This document shows, piece after piece, positions 1-7,944 of a stretch of DNA of 18,917 bases. The position numbers and the translations under genes are program-made. Source of the DNA: Candidatus Eiseniibacteriota bacterium (GTDB lineage Bacteria; Eisenbacteria; RBG-16-71-46; SZUA-252); the NCBI GenBank assembly GCA_016880395.1, contig JAEHDN010000066.1, forward strand, positions 1 through 18,917, written 5' to 3'. The notes beneath the pieces were generated by a model that did not search any database, was not told the DNA's origin, and worked only from the letters and a program-made list of their open reading frames with translations. How positions within the stretch are numbered: the stretch's first letter is position 1; each line of letters opens with the position of its first letter.

Positions 1-1798
1 ACATCTTGTGCCCGTCCTTGCAGATCATCCCCTGCGTGAAGAGGCGGGCGAACGGCTCCGAGATCCCGATGTGGCCCATATCCCGGAGCACCTTCACGAT
101 GAACCGCGCGTAGAGCAGGTGCAGGATCGCGTGCTCCACGCCTCCGATGTACTGGTCTACCGGGAGCCAGCGGTCGATCGCTTGTCGTGAAAACGGGGCG
201 GTTTCCAGCCGTGGACTGAGAAATCGCAGGAAGTACCAGCTCGAATCGACGAACGTGTCCATCGTGTCCGTCTCGCGCGTCGCCGGGCCGGCGCACTTGG
301 GACAGCGGGTGCGCAGGAAGGCCTCGTTCGTGAGGAGCGGCGACTCCCCCGTCGGGGAGAACTCGACCTGATCGGGCAGCAGGACCGGCAGCTCGGACTC
401 CGGAACGGGCTGGATCCCGCAGGTCGGGCAGGTGACCATCGGGATCGGCGCCCCCCAGTAGCGCTGGCGGGAGATGAGCCAGTCGCGGAGGCGATACTGG
501 ACCTTCGCCTCCCCCGCCTTGCGCTCCTTGAGGGCAGCGATCACAGCGCGCTTCCCATCCCCGCTCGCCATGCCGTCCAGAGGGCCGGAGTTCACTAGAC
601 GGCCCTCCCCTTCCCAGGCAGCGGTCGAGTCATAGCCTGCGCCCGACTCGGGCCGGATCACCTCTACGATCGGAAGGCCGTACTTCTTCGCGAAGTCGAA
701 GTCCCGTTGGTCGTGTCCCGGGACGGCCATGATGGCCCCTGTTCCGTACTCCATGAGCACGTAGTTGGCGACCCACACCGGCAGCGGGGCCCCTGTCAGC
801 GGATGCACGGCCTCGAGACCCATCGGGTAGCCTTCCTTCTCGGTCTCGACCGCGAAACGATTCTCGATGCGTGCCTGCCGGATACGCTCCACGAACGCCG
901 CGGCCGCGGGAGGCAGCGTTCCCGCGCGCACCAGCTCGCGCACGCGCGGGTGCTCGGCGGCGAGCACGAGGAACGTCGCGCCGTAGAGCGTGTCGGGCCG
1001 CGTCGTGAAGACCTGGATCGGCTCTCCTCCGCCTCGCAGGGAGAAGCGGATCGTGGCGCCCTCGCTCCGTCCGATCCAGTTCTGCTGCATCACGCGCACC
1101 TTCTCGGGCCAGTGCGTCAGGCCCTCGAGGTCGCGCAGGAGCGGCTCGGCGTACGCCGTGATCTTGAAGAACCACTGCTCCAGCTCGCGCGTCGTGACCT
1201 CGGTGCCGCAGCGCTCGCAGCGGCCCTCCACCACCTGCTCGTTCGCGAGCACGGTCTGATCCTTCGGGCACCAGTTGACGGCGCTCTTCGCGCGGTACGC
1301 GAGTCCGTGCTTGTGGAGCTGGAGGAAGATCCACTGCGTCCAGCGGTAGTACGCGGGATCGCAGGACGCGATCTCGCGATTCCAGTCGTAGGCCAGCCCC
1401 CAGGAGATGAGCTGCTCCTTCATGCGCGCGATGTTGCGTCGCGTCCAGATCGCGGGGTGGATCTTGTTGGCGATCGCGGCGTTCTCGGCCGGCAGGCCGA
1501 AGGCATCCCAGCCCATCGGGGTGAGCACGCGATAGCCCTGCATCGTCTTGAGGCGCGTCACCACATCGCCGAGGATGTAGTTCCGGCCGTGCCCCACGTG
1601 AAGGTCTCCCGAGGGGTACGGGAACATGTTCAGGCAGTAGAAGGGGCGCTCCGCATTCATCGGATCATCGATCTCGAAGAGGCGTTCGTCACGCCAGAGC
1701 GCGCGAGCGTGCCGTTCCATCTCGCGGAAGGGATAGATGCGGCCGCGTTCCTCAGTGGAGGGTGGGGCGGCTCCATGCGGGTTCTGCGCGTCCGTCAC
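1..1798 (-). CDS. leuS: Leucyl-tRNA synthetase (3' end outside the window)
   Basis: Class I aminoacyl-tRNA synthetase that charges tRNA-Leu with leucine in the cytoplasm. The 599 codons present read PYPSGDLHVGHGRNY near residues 60-74 (the HIGH signature is HVGH at 67-70). They continue through the CP1 editing insertion and reach TMDTFVDSSWYFLRF, IGGVEHAILHLLYARF and FTQGMICKDGHKM. The last two residues in the window are the K-M of the KMSKS loop, so roughly the final 200-250 residues (anticodon-binding and C-terminal parts) lie beyond base 1. Cysteine pairs NWCPKD/RCERCG and TCPTCG/RCPKC fit the zinc ribbons of Thermus-type LeuRS. I chose the GTG at 1798 because it follows GAGG and precedes YPFREMERHARALWRDER, which aligns with the normal N-terminus. 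A weak TTACCA-N18-TATGCT promoter may lie in the 102-base gap to the ATP-grasp gene. Identification is very secure; the exact start is moderately so. Confidence 0.96.
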   Translation of the reverse strand, partial: MTDAQNPHGAAPPSTEERGRIYPFREMERHARALWRDERLFEIDDPMNAERPFYCLNMFPYPSGDLHVGHGRNYILGDVVTRLKTMQGYRVLTPMGWDAFGLPAENAAIANKIHPAIWTRRNIARMKEQLISWGLAYDWNREIASCDPAYYRWTQWIFLQLHKHGLAYRAKSAVNWCPKDQTVLANEQVVEGRCERCGTEVTTRELEQWFFKITAYAEPLLRDLEGLTHWPEKVRVMQQNWIGRSEGATIRFSLRGGGEPIQVFTTRPDTLYGATFLVLAAEHPRVRELVRAGTLPPAAAAFVERIRQARIENRFAVETEKEGYPMGLEAVHPLTGAPLPVWVANYVLMEYGTGAIMAVPGHDQRDFDFAKKYGLPIVEVIRPESGAGYDSTAAWEGEGRLVNSGPLDGMASGDGKRAVIAALKERKAGEAKVQYRLRDWLISRQRYWGAPIPMVTCPTCGIQPVPESELPVLLPDQVEFSPTGESPLLTNEAFLRTRCPKCAGPATRETDTMDTFVDSSWYFLRFLSPRLETAPFSRQAIDRWLPVDQYIGGVEHAILHLLYARFIVKVLRDMGHIGISEPFARLFTQGMICKDGHKM

Positions 1799-1900
1799 GT
1801 CCTCATGCCCTCGGAATGGGGTGGTACAGCACCAGCGGGAAGAAAACAGCATACAGCAAAGCCGCGAAGCTTGGTAAGCGGCATGGGTGCAGGGGGATAG

Positions 1901-3100
1901 CTAAGCGGGTCGGACGCGGCGCTTGAGGAAGGGACCGGGGTCGCCCGCGTCCCAGATCGCGTAGCGTGTGCCCGGCCGGAAGAGCCCCGCGACCTTCCAC
2001 GGCCGGATGCGGCCATGCCGCAGATCCTCGACGAGTGATCCGCGGAGGCCGGAGCCGTTGATCCAGGTGCCGCCGGCGCCATCGGGAGCCACAGGCTCCA
2101 TGGGATCGCCGAGGCAGAGGTCCCGGTAGGCGACCCAGGCGAGGTTGACGCCACAGGCCATGCCGAGCGCGTGCTGATCCCAGTGGCGGGGGTTGACCTC
2201 GATGAGTCGGTATTCCCCGCTCGGCGCGTGCCGCTTGAATTCCACCTCGGCGGTGCCCTGGAAGGAGAGCGCTTCCAGCAGGCGCCGGCCGAGCCGCTCC
2301 ACCTCCGGGTTCCGTTCCAAGCGCACGATACACCCGAGGCCGAAGTCGGGAGGATATTGGAGCTTCTTCCGGGCGACGAACCACCCGAGGATTCGATCGT
2401 CACGTCCCCGGTATGCTCCGAAGATCATGCACTGGTCGTCCGCCCCTTCGATCCATTCCTGGACGAGAAGATCGGGATGATGCGGCTCGATTCGCCCGTA
2501 GAACGCAACGAGATCGTCGAGCGATTCGATCTTGACCGCCTTTCGCCGCGCCACGGCTTCGGCGATGCCCGCGCGCCGCCAGTCCTGCGCGTACACGGCC
2601 TTCGCCACGACCGGATAGTGGAAGTGCGGAGCCGCCGTCCGCATCTCCTCCCCCGAACGGACGCGGACCGTCCGAGGCGACGGAACCCCGGCGGCCACGG
2701 CCGCTTCCGCGAGACGATGCTTGTTCATGATGACATCCAGACGATCCCCCGGGGGCTGCGGGATCACGTAGAGCGGATCCAGGGCGGCCCGGTTTCGCTC
2801 GAGGAAGCGGATATCAGCGTCGCGCGTAGGAAAGAGGATGGGACGGCCTGTCAGCCTGGTTGCAAGATCGACGAGAAAGGACACCAAAGGCGCCGGCTCG
2901 TGTTGCGAATCCGGGGCGCGCAAGGTACGGCAATGGCGGGAGAAGCTGCCCGGGTCGTCGGGCCCGGTTACGAGTCCGTAGACCTCGATGCCATGGGCGG
3001 AGAGGTTCCGCGCGATCGCGAGCCCGGTCGCGTACGTGTTGAGGACGACGGCGGGAGGGCGAGGCGCGCCGCTGGTCGCCGCGCGTACGGTGTCACCCAC
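1901..3100 (-). CDS. ATP-grasp ligase of the carboxylate-amine ligase type
   Basis: A protein of 399 residues with an N-terminal Rossmann-like pre-ATP-grasp part (VVLNTYATGLAIARNLSAHG, near residues 15-34). The ATP-grasp core follows: MNKHRLAEAAVAAGVPSPRT, YPVVAKAVY, LLVQEWIEGADDQ and the metal-binding end LIEVNPRHWDQH. Family members join a carboxylate to an amine or thiol through an acyl-phosphate. It resembles the COG3919 group, whose substrates are mostly unknown, so I do not assign one. The open frame extends further upstream, but the GTG at 3100 overlaps the holA stop (GTGGGTGA), places the Rossmann strand close to the N-terminus and has GGGAG upstream. That makes translational coupling to holA likely. 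No signal peptide or membrane segment is visible, so it should be cytoplasmic. The family is confident and the function open. Confidence 0.85.
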   Translation of the reverse strand: MGDTVRAATSGAPRPPAVVLNTYATGLAIARNLSAHGIEVYGLVTGPDDPGSFSRHCRTLRAPDSQHEPAPLVSFLVDLATRLTGRPILFPTRDADIRFLERNRAALDPLYVIPQPPGDRLDVIMNKHRLAEAAVAAGVPSPRTVRVRSGEEMRTAAPHFHYPVVAKAVYAQDWRRAGIAEAVARRKAVKIESLDDLVAFYGRIEPHHPDLLVQEWIEGADDQCMIFGAYRGRDDRILGWFVARKKLQYPPDFGLGCIVRLERNPEVERLGRRLLEALSFQGTAEVEFKRHAPSGEYRLIEVNPRHWDQHALGMACGVNLAWVAYRDLCLGDPMEPVAPDGAGGTWINGSGLRGSLVEDLRHGRIRPWKVAGLFRPGTRYAIWDAGDPGPFLKRRVRPA

Positions 3101-4052
3101 GGGAAGCGGCGATCTCCCGCTCCACGAAATCCCGCAGCTCCGCATCGCGCAGCTCGCCCCGCTTGAGAGCGCGATCGGCGCGATACACGACGTCGAGCGC
3201 GCGCCGCGCGTCGGCGGGGTCCATCGGGGGCCCGGGAGCGGTCCGGCGGTAGAACCCCCCATAGGGGGACGGATCGAGCGCGGCGAGTGCGCGCTCCGCG
3301 ACGGCCCAGATCGAAGCGGTGCCCCCCTCCCCTTCGGCCTCGAGCGCAGCCGCCTCCACCCGCGCACGGGCGCCGTCGCCGGCCAGCACCGCGGCCGCCC
3401 AGCGCTCCGCGGATGCGCCGCCGCGGCTCGCGGCCAGCGTGTCGAGGGCCGACGCGGGGAGCCGTCCGTCCGGCCCGGCATGGAGCTTCAGCTTCGCGAC
3501 CTCCTGGCTCCAGGCGAGAAGGCTCGTCGCGCGCGTCAGGAGCGCGTCGAGGGCACCGGCCGGGAGCTTGAGTCCGGCCTCCTCGACGAGCCGCTCGGCC
3601 CACCGCCTCGCCTCCGCGGGGCTCGGGGCCAGGGTCACGACGGTCGCCCGGGAGGCCAGGGACTGGAGCACCTTGAGGTCGGCCACCTCCCGCGCGGTCG
3701 TCACGAGCACCCGAACTCCCTCCCCTCTTCCGGCCGCCCATGCGAGAAGCGTCTCCTCGGCTCCCTTGTCCAGCTTGGCTGCCTCGCGAATCCAGATCCG
3801 GCGCGCATCGGCGAAGAGAGAGACCGACGCGAGCGCCTCGGCCAGGGTCTGGGCCTCGAGGTCGTCCCCTTCCAGCCGTTGGAACTCGGAGGTATCGGCG
3901 GCGGCGCCGGCGCGGAAGGAGGCCACGAGCCGGTCGCGGAGGAATTCCTCGGGGCCGGCGGCCAGGACGAGCGGAGGGATGGCCGCGGCGGGGCCGGCCA
4001 GGAGACGCTCGGCGTCGGCTGCCCCGAGCGAGGGGGCGCCACGCGTCACCAT
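3093..4052 (-). CDS. holA: DNA polymerase III delta subunit
   Basis: A 319-residue protein of the expected length for the delta subunit, the clamp-loader 'wrench' that opens the beta sliding clamp. Supporting stretches are PPLVLAAGPEEFLRDRLVASF at the N-terminus (the usual 'YLL-G-E-FL' opening), SLFADARRIWIREAAKLDKG (the usual 'slF...rlv.v' segment), VRVLVTTAREVADLK, and the C-terminal helical collar ending VYRADRALKRGELRDAELRDFVEREI. The sequence is rich in Ala and Arg like its neighbours, so similarity rests on pattern and context rather than long identical blocks. Its ATG overlaps the lptE stop by seven bases (ATGGTGA), matching the common lptE-holA pairing in bacteria. A CCAGGG stretch just upstream is a weak ribosome site, so coupling to lptE is likely. 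Confidence 0.9.
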   Translation of the reverse strand: MVTRGAPSLGAADAERLLAGPAAAIPPLVLAAGPEEFLRDRLVASFRAGAAADTSEFQRLEGDDLEAQTLAEALASVSLFADARRIWIREAAKLDKGAEETLLAWAAGRGEGVRVLVTTAREVADLKVLQSLASRATVVTLAPSPAEARRWAERLVEEAGLKLPAGALDALLTRATSLLAWSQEVAKLKLHAGPDGRLPASALDTLAASRGGASAERWAAAVLAGDGARARVEAAALEAEGEGGTASIWAVAERALAALDPSPYGGFYRRTAPGPPMDPADARRALDVVYRADRALKRGELRDAELRDFVEREIAASRG

Positions 4053-4576
4053 CCCTGGATGGTGCGGCTCACGATGAGGTCGGTCAGCTTCTGGATCACG
4101 TCCCTCCTTCCGTCGCCTTCCGTGCGGGCCGGTTCGGAGCCCACGGGAACGACATTGTACGTGGTCCGGACGGTCAGCTCGTCCTCTTTCCAGACGTCCT
4201 TGTTCTTCTGGACGTCGCGGAAGGAGACCTGTGCCACGAGGAGGATCTCGTACTGGGTGGCGACCTCCTGGGAGGTGTAGGCGTACACGCGGTTCCGATA
4301 GGCGAGGATGGTGCCCCGCAGGACCGAGTCGGCATCCCGCTCGCGCTCGAGCTTGAGTCGCTTGTCCGTCAGGAAGCCGTTGATGAGGGACTGCGTGACG
4401 TCATCGGCGAGCGCGTGCTCGACCGTGTTGTTGGCGAACGTGGGAACCGCGATGGTCTTGATGTGCGCGGGCAGGACACTCGAGACCGTGTAGCCGCAGC
4501 CAGTCTGGAGCACCGCCGCCCCGAGCAGCAGGGCGGCCGTCGCGGCGAATCGTCTAGGAGAGATCGCTCGTGGCAT
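4046..4576 (-). CDS. lptE: LptE-like outer-membrane LPS assembly lipoprotein
   Basis: A 176-residue lipoprotein that in known systems plugs the LptD barrel and helps deliver LPS to the outer leaflet. Residues 1-27 form a signal peptide (SPRRFAATAALLLGAAVLQTGC) with the lipid-modified Cys at 27. The -3 residue is Gln rather than Leu, so the lipobox is imperfect. The mature part starts GYTVSSVLPAHIKTIAVPTF, then NNTVEHALADDVTQSLINGF and LRGTILAYRNRVYAYT, matching the LptE/YjgP-partner family pattern in Gram-negatives outside the enterics. Its ATG lies inside the end of the response-regulator gene (23-base overlap), and its stop overlaps the holA start. Presence of lptE implies an LPS-bearing outer membrane. 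No lptD is seen in the window. Confidence 0.88.
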   Translation of the reverse strand: MPRAISPRRFAATAALLLGAAVLQTGCGYTVSSVLPAHIKTIAVPTFANNTVEHALADDVTQSLINGFLTDKRLKLERERDADSVLRGTILAYRNRVYAYTSQEVATQYEILLVAQVSFRDVQKNKDVWKEDELTVRTTYNVVPVGSEPARTEGDGRRDVIQKLTDLIVSRTIQGW

Positions 4577-5981
4577 CGTGGAACCCGTAGAGCTTCATCC
4601 GGTAGCGCAGCTTGTCCCGCTTCATCTGTAGAAGCGTCGCGGTCCGGCTCTGGTTCCCACGGGTCCAATCGAACGCGCGCTGGATGATCTCCCGCTCCAC
4701 GGCGCCGAGCGCCCCCTCCAGATCCAGGCCATCCTCGGGAAAGTGCCCCGTCTCGACCACCTGGCGAAGCGCGCTCAGCTCGGAGTCCGTCTTGGGGGGC
4801 GCCGGTCCGATCGCGGCGTTCAGGTGGGTCGCCTGGATGCAGTCGCCGTGGTTCAGGAGAACGATGCGCTCGAACAGGTTCCGAAGCTCGCGAATGTTCC
4901 CGGGCCAGGCATAGGAGAGGAGGATCCGCTCCGCCTCGGGATCGATGGACCGGAAGCTCTTCGAGAACGCCCGGTTGAACTGATTCAGGAAGTGGCGCGC
5001 GAGCGGCAGGATGTCCTCGCGGCGCTCCCGGAGCGCGGGAACGCGAATCGGCACCACCTTGAGCCTGTAGTAGAGGTCCTCGCGGAAGCGCTGCTCGCGC
5101 ACCATGGTCTCGAGGTCCTGGTTCGTCGCCGAGATCACGCGCACGCTCACGGTGATGTCCTTGGTCCCGCCCACGCGCTTGAAGGTCATGCGCTCGAGCA
5201 CGCGGAGGAGCTTCACCTGGATCGTGAGGCTCATCTCGCCCACCTCGTCGAGGAAGAGCGTGCCGCCGTTCGCCAGCTCGAGCAGCCCCTGCTTCTGCTG
5301 CCGCGCGTCCGTGAAGGCCCCCTTCTCGTGACCGAAGAGCTCCGACTCGAGCAGCTCGCGCGGGATCGCCGCGCAGTTGACCTCGAGCATCTGCTTGTCG
5401 CGTCGAGCGGAGAGGTCGTGCACCCAGTGGGCGATCAGCTCCTTGCCCGTCCCGCTCTCCCCCTGGATCAGCACGCTCGTCGACTCGCTCCCGGCGACCT
5501 GCTCCACGATGGTGTAGACGCGCTGCATGGCTGCGCTCTCCCCTCGCACGAAGTCGCGGGAGAACTTCTGGCTCCGCTCGCGGCGATGGTGCTGCACCTC
5601 GCGGCCGAGGCGCTGCGCCGAGAGCTCGCGGTCGAGCACGAGGAGCAGCTCCTCGCGGATCGGCTTCCCCTTCGTGAGGTAGTCCCGCGCGCCCAGGCGC
5701 ATCGCCTGCACGGCGGTCTCGTGGTCAGGCTCGCCGGTGAGCATGACGACGATCTGCTCGGGCCACTGCTCCCGGATGCGCTGAAGGACCTCGATGCCGG
5801 TGAGGTCGGGCATGCGGATGTCGAGGAGCACCAGGTCGACCGGCTCGCGCTCGAGCGCGCGAAGACCCGCCTGGCCCGTCTCCGCCGTCTGGACCTGGAA
5901 GCCCTCGGCCTCGAGGTCGCGAGGCAGGAAGTAGCGGATCGTCTCGTCGTCGTCGATGATCAGGATCGAAGCCTTCGTCAT
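4554..5981 (-). CDS. Sigma-54-dependent NtrC-family response regulator
   Basis: A 475-residue three-domain activator. Residues 1-120 are a receiver with the acidic pair D10/D11, phospho-acceptor D54 (VLLDIRMP), T82 and K104. Residues about 142-390 are the AAA+ domain with Walker A GESGTGKE (174-181), sigma-54 contact loop GAFTDA (221-226), Walker B TLFLDE (241-246) and the arginine-finger region FREDLYYRL. The C-terminal 49 residues are a Fis-type helix-turn-helix (AFDWTRGNQSRTATLLQMKR). Such proteins, once phosphorylated, hydrolyse ATP to open sigma-54 promoters. The loop has Asp in place of the second Gly of GAFTGA, a variant seen in other working members. The gene starts 15 bases after the kinase stop, with GAGGA overlapping that stop, so the pair is almost certainly cognate. 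Two sigma-54-like promoters elsewhere in the window are candidate targets. It does not look like PrsR itself. Confidence 0.96.
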   Translation of the reverse strand: MTKASILIIDDDETIRYFLPRDLEAEGFQVQTAETGQAGLRALEREPVDLVLLDIRMPDLTGIEVLQRIREQWPEQIVVMLTGEPDHETAVQAMRLGARDYLTKGKPIREELLLVLDRELSAQRLGREVQHHRRERSQKFSRDFVRGESAAMQRVYTIVEQVAGSESTSVLIQGESGTGKELIAHWVHDLSARRDKQMLEVNCAAIPRELLESELFGHEKGAFTDARQQKQGLLELANGGTLFLDEVGEMSLTIQVKLLRVLERMTFKRVGGTKDITVSVRVISATNQDLETMVREQRFREDLYYRLKVVPIRVPALRERREDILPLARHFLNQFNRAFSKSFRSIDPEAERILLSYAWPGNIRELRNLFERIVLLNHGDCIQATHLNAAIGPAPPKTDSELSALRQVVETGHFPEDGLDLEGALGAVEREIIQRAFDWTRGNQSRTATLLQMKRDKLRYRMKLYGFHDATSDLS

Positions 5982-5996
5982 GCGCTCGTCCGTTCC

Positions 5997-7850
5997 TCAG
6001 GCAGGATGGTGGGGGAGGCGGATCCGGAACCGGGTTCCCTTCCCCGGCTCACTCTCGACCTCGATCGCCCCCCGGTGCCGCTCGACGATGCCGTGGGCCA
6101 CGAACAGCCCGAGCCCCGTGCCTCTGGGGCGCGTCGTGTAGAACGGATCGAAGATGCGAGGCTGATGCTCGGGCGCGATCCCCGCGCCCGTGTCCTCGAC
6201 CTCGATCCGCCAGCCGCTCCGGTCCTCGCCGGCGCGGATCGTGACCGTCCCCCCCGCCGGAGTGGCCTGAACCGCGTTCTGGATCAGGTTGAGGAGCACC
6301 TGCTGGAGCTGGTCGGCATCGGCCGTGACCGTGGGCCACTTATCGGCACCTTCGAGGCCGATCGTTACCCCGGCATCCTCCGGGGCAGGCTTGAGCCCGC
6401 GGAGGGCCCGGGCGACGACGTCCCGGACCGCGATCGGCTCCAGCCTGAGGTCCCGGGGTCGGGTGGCCGTGAACAGATCCTGGATGATGGTGTTGAGCCG
6501 CACCACCTCGCGAAGGATGAAGTTCACGCTCTCGTTCCGCTCGTCCCCGGGCGGGAACCCACGGCTCAGGTACTGCACGCCGGTGGCGATCCCGGTGAGC
6601 GGGTTCCGGATCTCGTGCGCGACGCTCGACGCGAATCGTCCGAGCGCGGCGAGCCGGTCGAGCTGGCGGATCCGCTCCTCCATGCTCCGCAGGCTCGACA
6701 CGTCGATGAGCGTGGCGACCGCGCCCCGGATCCGCCCTTCCGCGTCGCGCAGCGGTGCCGTGGACACCTCGGCGGGAATGCTGGTGCCGTCCGGACGGAC
6801 GACGTCGTGCTCGGCGCGGATGACCTCCGTGCCCTCTTCCAGGCTGTGGACGAGGGCGTCGTACCACGGGCGCTCCGGAAGGATGCGCGAGATCGGCTGC
6901 TCGAGCGCCTCCTCCCTCGTGAGGCCGACGATCTCCTCGGCTCCGCGATTCCACGTGAGAACGTGACCTCGCGCATCGAGCGCAACGACGCCGAGCGGCA
7001 GGTTCTCGACGACCTCCTCGCGGAAGCGCGCCTCGAAGTCGAGCGCCTCCTTGAGGCCCAGGTTCACCACAATGGGTCCGAGCGAGGGAACGATCGCGTC
7101 GAGCGCGGCCCGCCGCTCCTGAACTTCCTGCCCCTCGAAGCCGAGGAGTCCGGCGATGTGTCCGAACTCGCACTGGCCGCACGTGCGGTGTCCGCCGGCC
7201 ATCTCCTCGAGCGGCGCGCGCGAGAGCGCACACGTCCGTCCGGGCGAGAGAGAGCCCGGGCAGGCCGGCATGTCACCCGCGACGCGGTTGGCGGCCAGCT
7301 CCCCTCGGATTGCGGACGGGAACCAGGGTCCTCCCTTGCGCGAGCCGGTGGGACCGACCCAGAGCGGCGCGGTTCCCTTCCCGAGAGCGATCCATCGGAG
7401 CCAGTCCGGCTGGAGCCACTGCACGTGCACCCGCTCCGGGCGCACGTCCACGACGGCGGGATCGCCGGGCAGATAGAGCGTGAACGCGGGGGGATTGCCG
7501 TCGACGACGCCGAGCCACAGGCGGGACTCGTCGAGCGCGCGGGCCAGGTAATTGACGAGCGTCCGGTAGGACTCGCCTGGCTCCGCCCCGTCCGTGGCGA
7601 AGGTCATCAGCTCGGCGAGCCCTTCGAGCTGAACGCGGGTGGCGAGCTCGCGCCGGAAGTTGCCCTCGAGGTCCTTGAGGAGGATCTCGACCAGGGGGCC
7701 GAGCGACAGCGGATCCATGCTGTCGGGAGCGCCCGGCTCGTGTGGAGGTAGGGGCGGCAGGCCGCACAGGGAGCGAATCTCCTCGGCGCGGCGCCAGAGC
7801 CGCTCGTAGGCGGCACGCTGGATCTGGCTGGGGCGTGTCGGTGCTCTCAC
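5997..7850 (-). CDS. Soluble sensor histidine kinase (GAF-like, Cys cluster, PAS, HisKA, HATPase)
   Basis: A kinase of 617 residues without transmembrane segments, so cytoplasmic. The N-terminal ~275 residues look like a divergent GAF module and hold four cysteines at 197, 207, 224 and 227 (C-x9-C-x16-C-x2-C) with nearby histidines, suggesting a metal or redox site. A PAS domain follows (~278-386; LGVVALDARGHVLTWNRGAE). HisKA carries the phospho-acceptor His at 412 (SSVAHEIRNPLTG). The ATPase has the N box NLIQNAVQ, G1 DTGAGI, F box FDPFYTT and G2 GTGLGL. The frame stays open to a TTG at 7892, but that codon lies in the U-tract of the preceding gene's terminator, so I take GTG at 7850 (preceded by GGCGG). 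A TTGACC hexamer at 7880-7885 could be the -35 of its promoter, with no convincing -10. Operonic with the regulator downstream. Confidence 0.94.
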   Translation of the reverse strand: MRAPTRPSQIQRAAYERLWRRAEEIRSLCGLPPLPPHEPGAPDSMDPLSLGPLVEILLKDLEGNFRRELATRVQLEGLAELMTFATDGAEPGESYRTLVNYLARALDESRLWLGVVDGNPPAFTLYLPGDPAVVDVRPERVHVQWLQPDWLRWIALGKGTAPLWVGPTGSRKGGPWFPSAIRGELAANRVAGDMPACPGSLSPGRTCALSRAPLEEMAGGHRTCGQCEFGHIAGLLGFEGQEVQERRAALDAIVPSLGPIVVNLGLKEALDFEARFREEVVENLPLGVVALDARGHVLTWNRGAEEIVGLTREEALEQPISRILPERPWYDALVHSLEEGTEVIRAEHDVVRPDGTSIPAEVSTAPLRDAEGRIRGAVATLIDVSSLRSMEERIRQLDRLAALGRFASSVAHEIRNPLTGIATGVQYLSRGFPPGDERNESVNFILREVVRLNTIIQDLFTATRPRDLRLEPIAVRDVVARALRGLKPAPEDAGVTIGLEGADKWPTVTADADQLQQVLLNLIQNAVQATPAGGTVTIRAGEDRSGWRIEVEDTGAGIAPEHQPRIFDPFYTTRPRGTGLGLFVAHGIVERHRGAIEVESEPGKGTRFRIRLPHHPA

Positions 7851-7890
7851 CCGCCGGCACGCTACCAGCGCGAGCGCGCGGGGGTCAAGC

Positions 7891-7912
7891 AAAAGGCCCG
7901 CGATGGCGGGCC
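7891..7912 (-). terminator. Rho-independent terminator after the phosphoglycosyl transferase gene
   Basis: On the minus strand GGCCCGC-CATC-GCGGGCC forms a perfect 7-bp stem with a 4-base loop, followed directly by TTTTGCTT. It begins 33 bases after the stop of the phosphoglycosyl transferase gene. It separates that unit from the histidine-kinase operon and argues against the TTG start inside it. Confidence 0.85.
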
Positions 7913-7944
7913 CCGTCGATTCGCGATGATGCCTCGGTCGCGCT

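Noticed and set aside
1795..1881. A 28-codon frame starting ATGCCGCTTACC between the ATP-grasp gene and leuS
   Set aside because: No ribosome site, no similarity I recognise, and it overlaps the leuS start region. More likely leader or spacer DNA.
707..1900. Plus-strand open frame of about 400 codons opposite leuS
   Set aside because: The minus strand encodes conserved LeuRS residues throughout. The plus product is Arg/His/Gly-rich without motifs.
4743..7751. A ~1000-codon open frame on the plus strand, opposite the response regulator and histidine kinase
   Set aside because: It is a mirror of high-GC codon bias. The minus strand carries unmistakable receiver, AAA+, PAS, HisKA and HATPase motifs over the same bases, while the plus-strand product is low-complexity Arg/Glu/Leu-rich with no domain.
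7851..7892. Longer histidine-kinase start at TTG 7892
   Set aside because: The codon lies in the U-tract of a clear rho-independent terminator, so it would not be in a kinase transcript. GTG 7850 is preferred.
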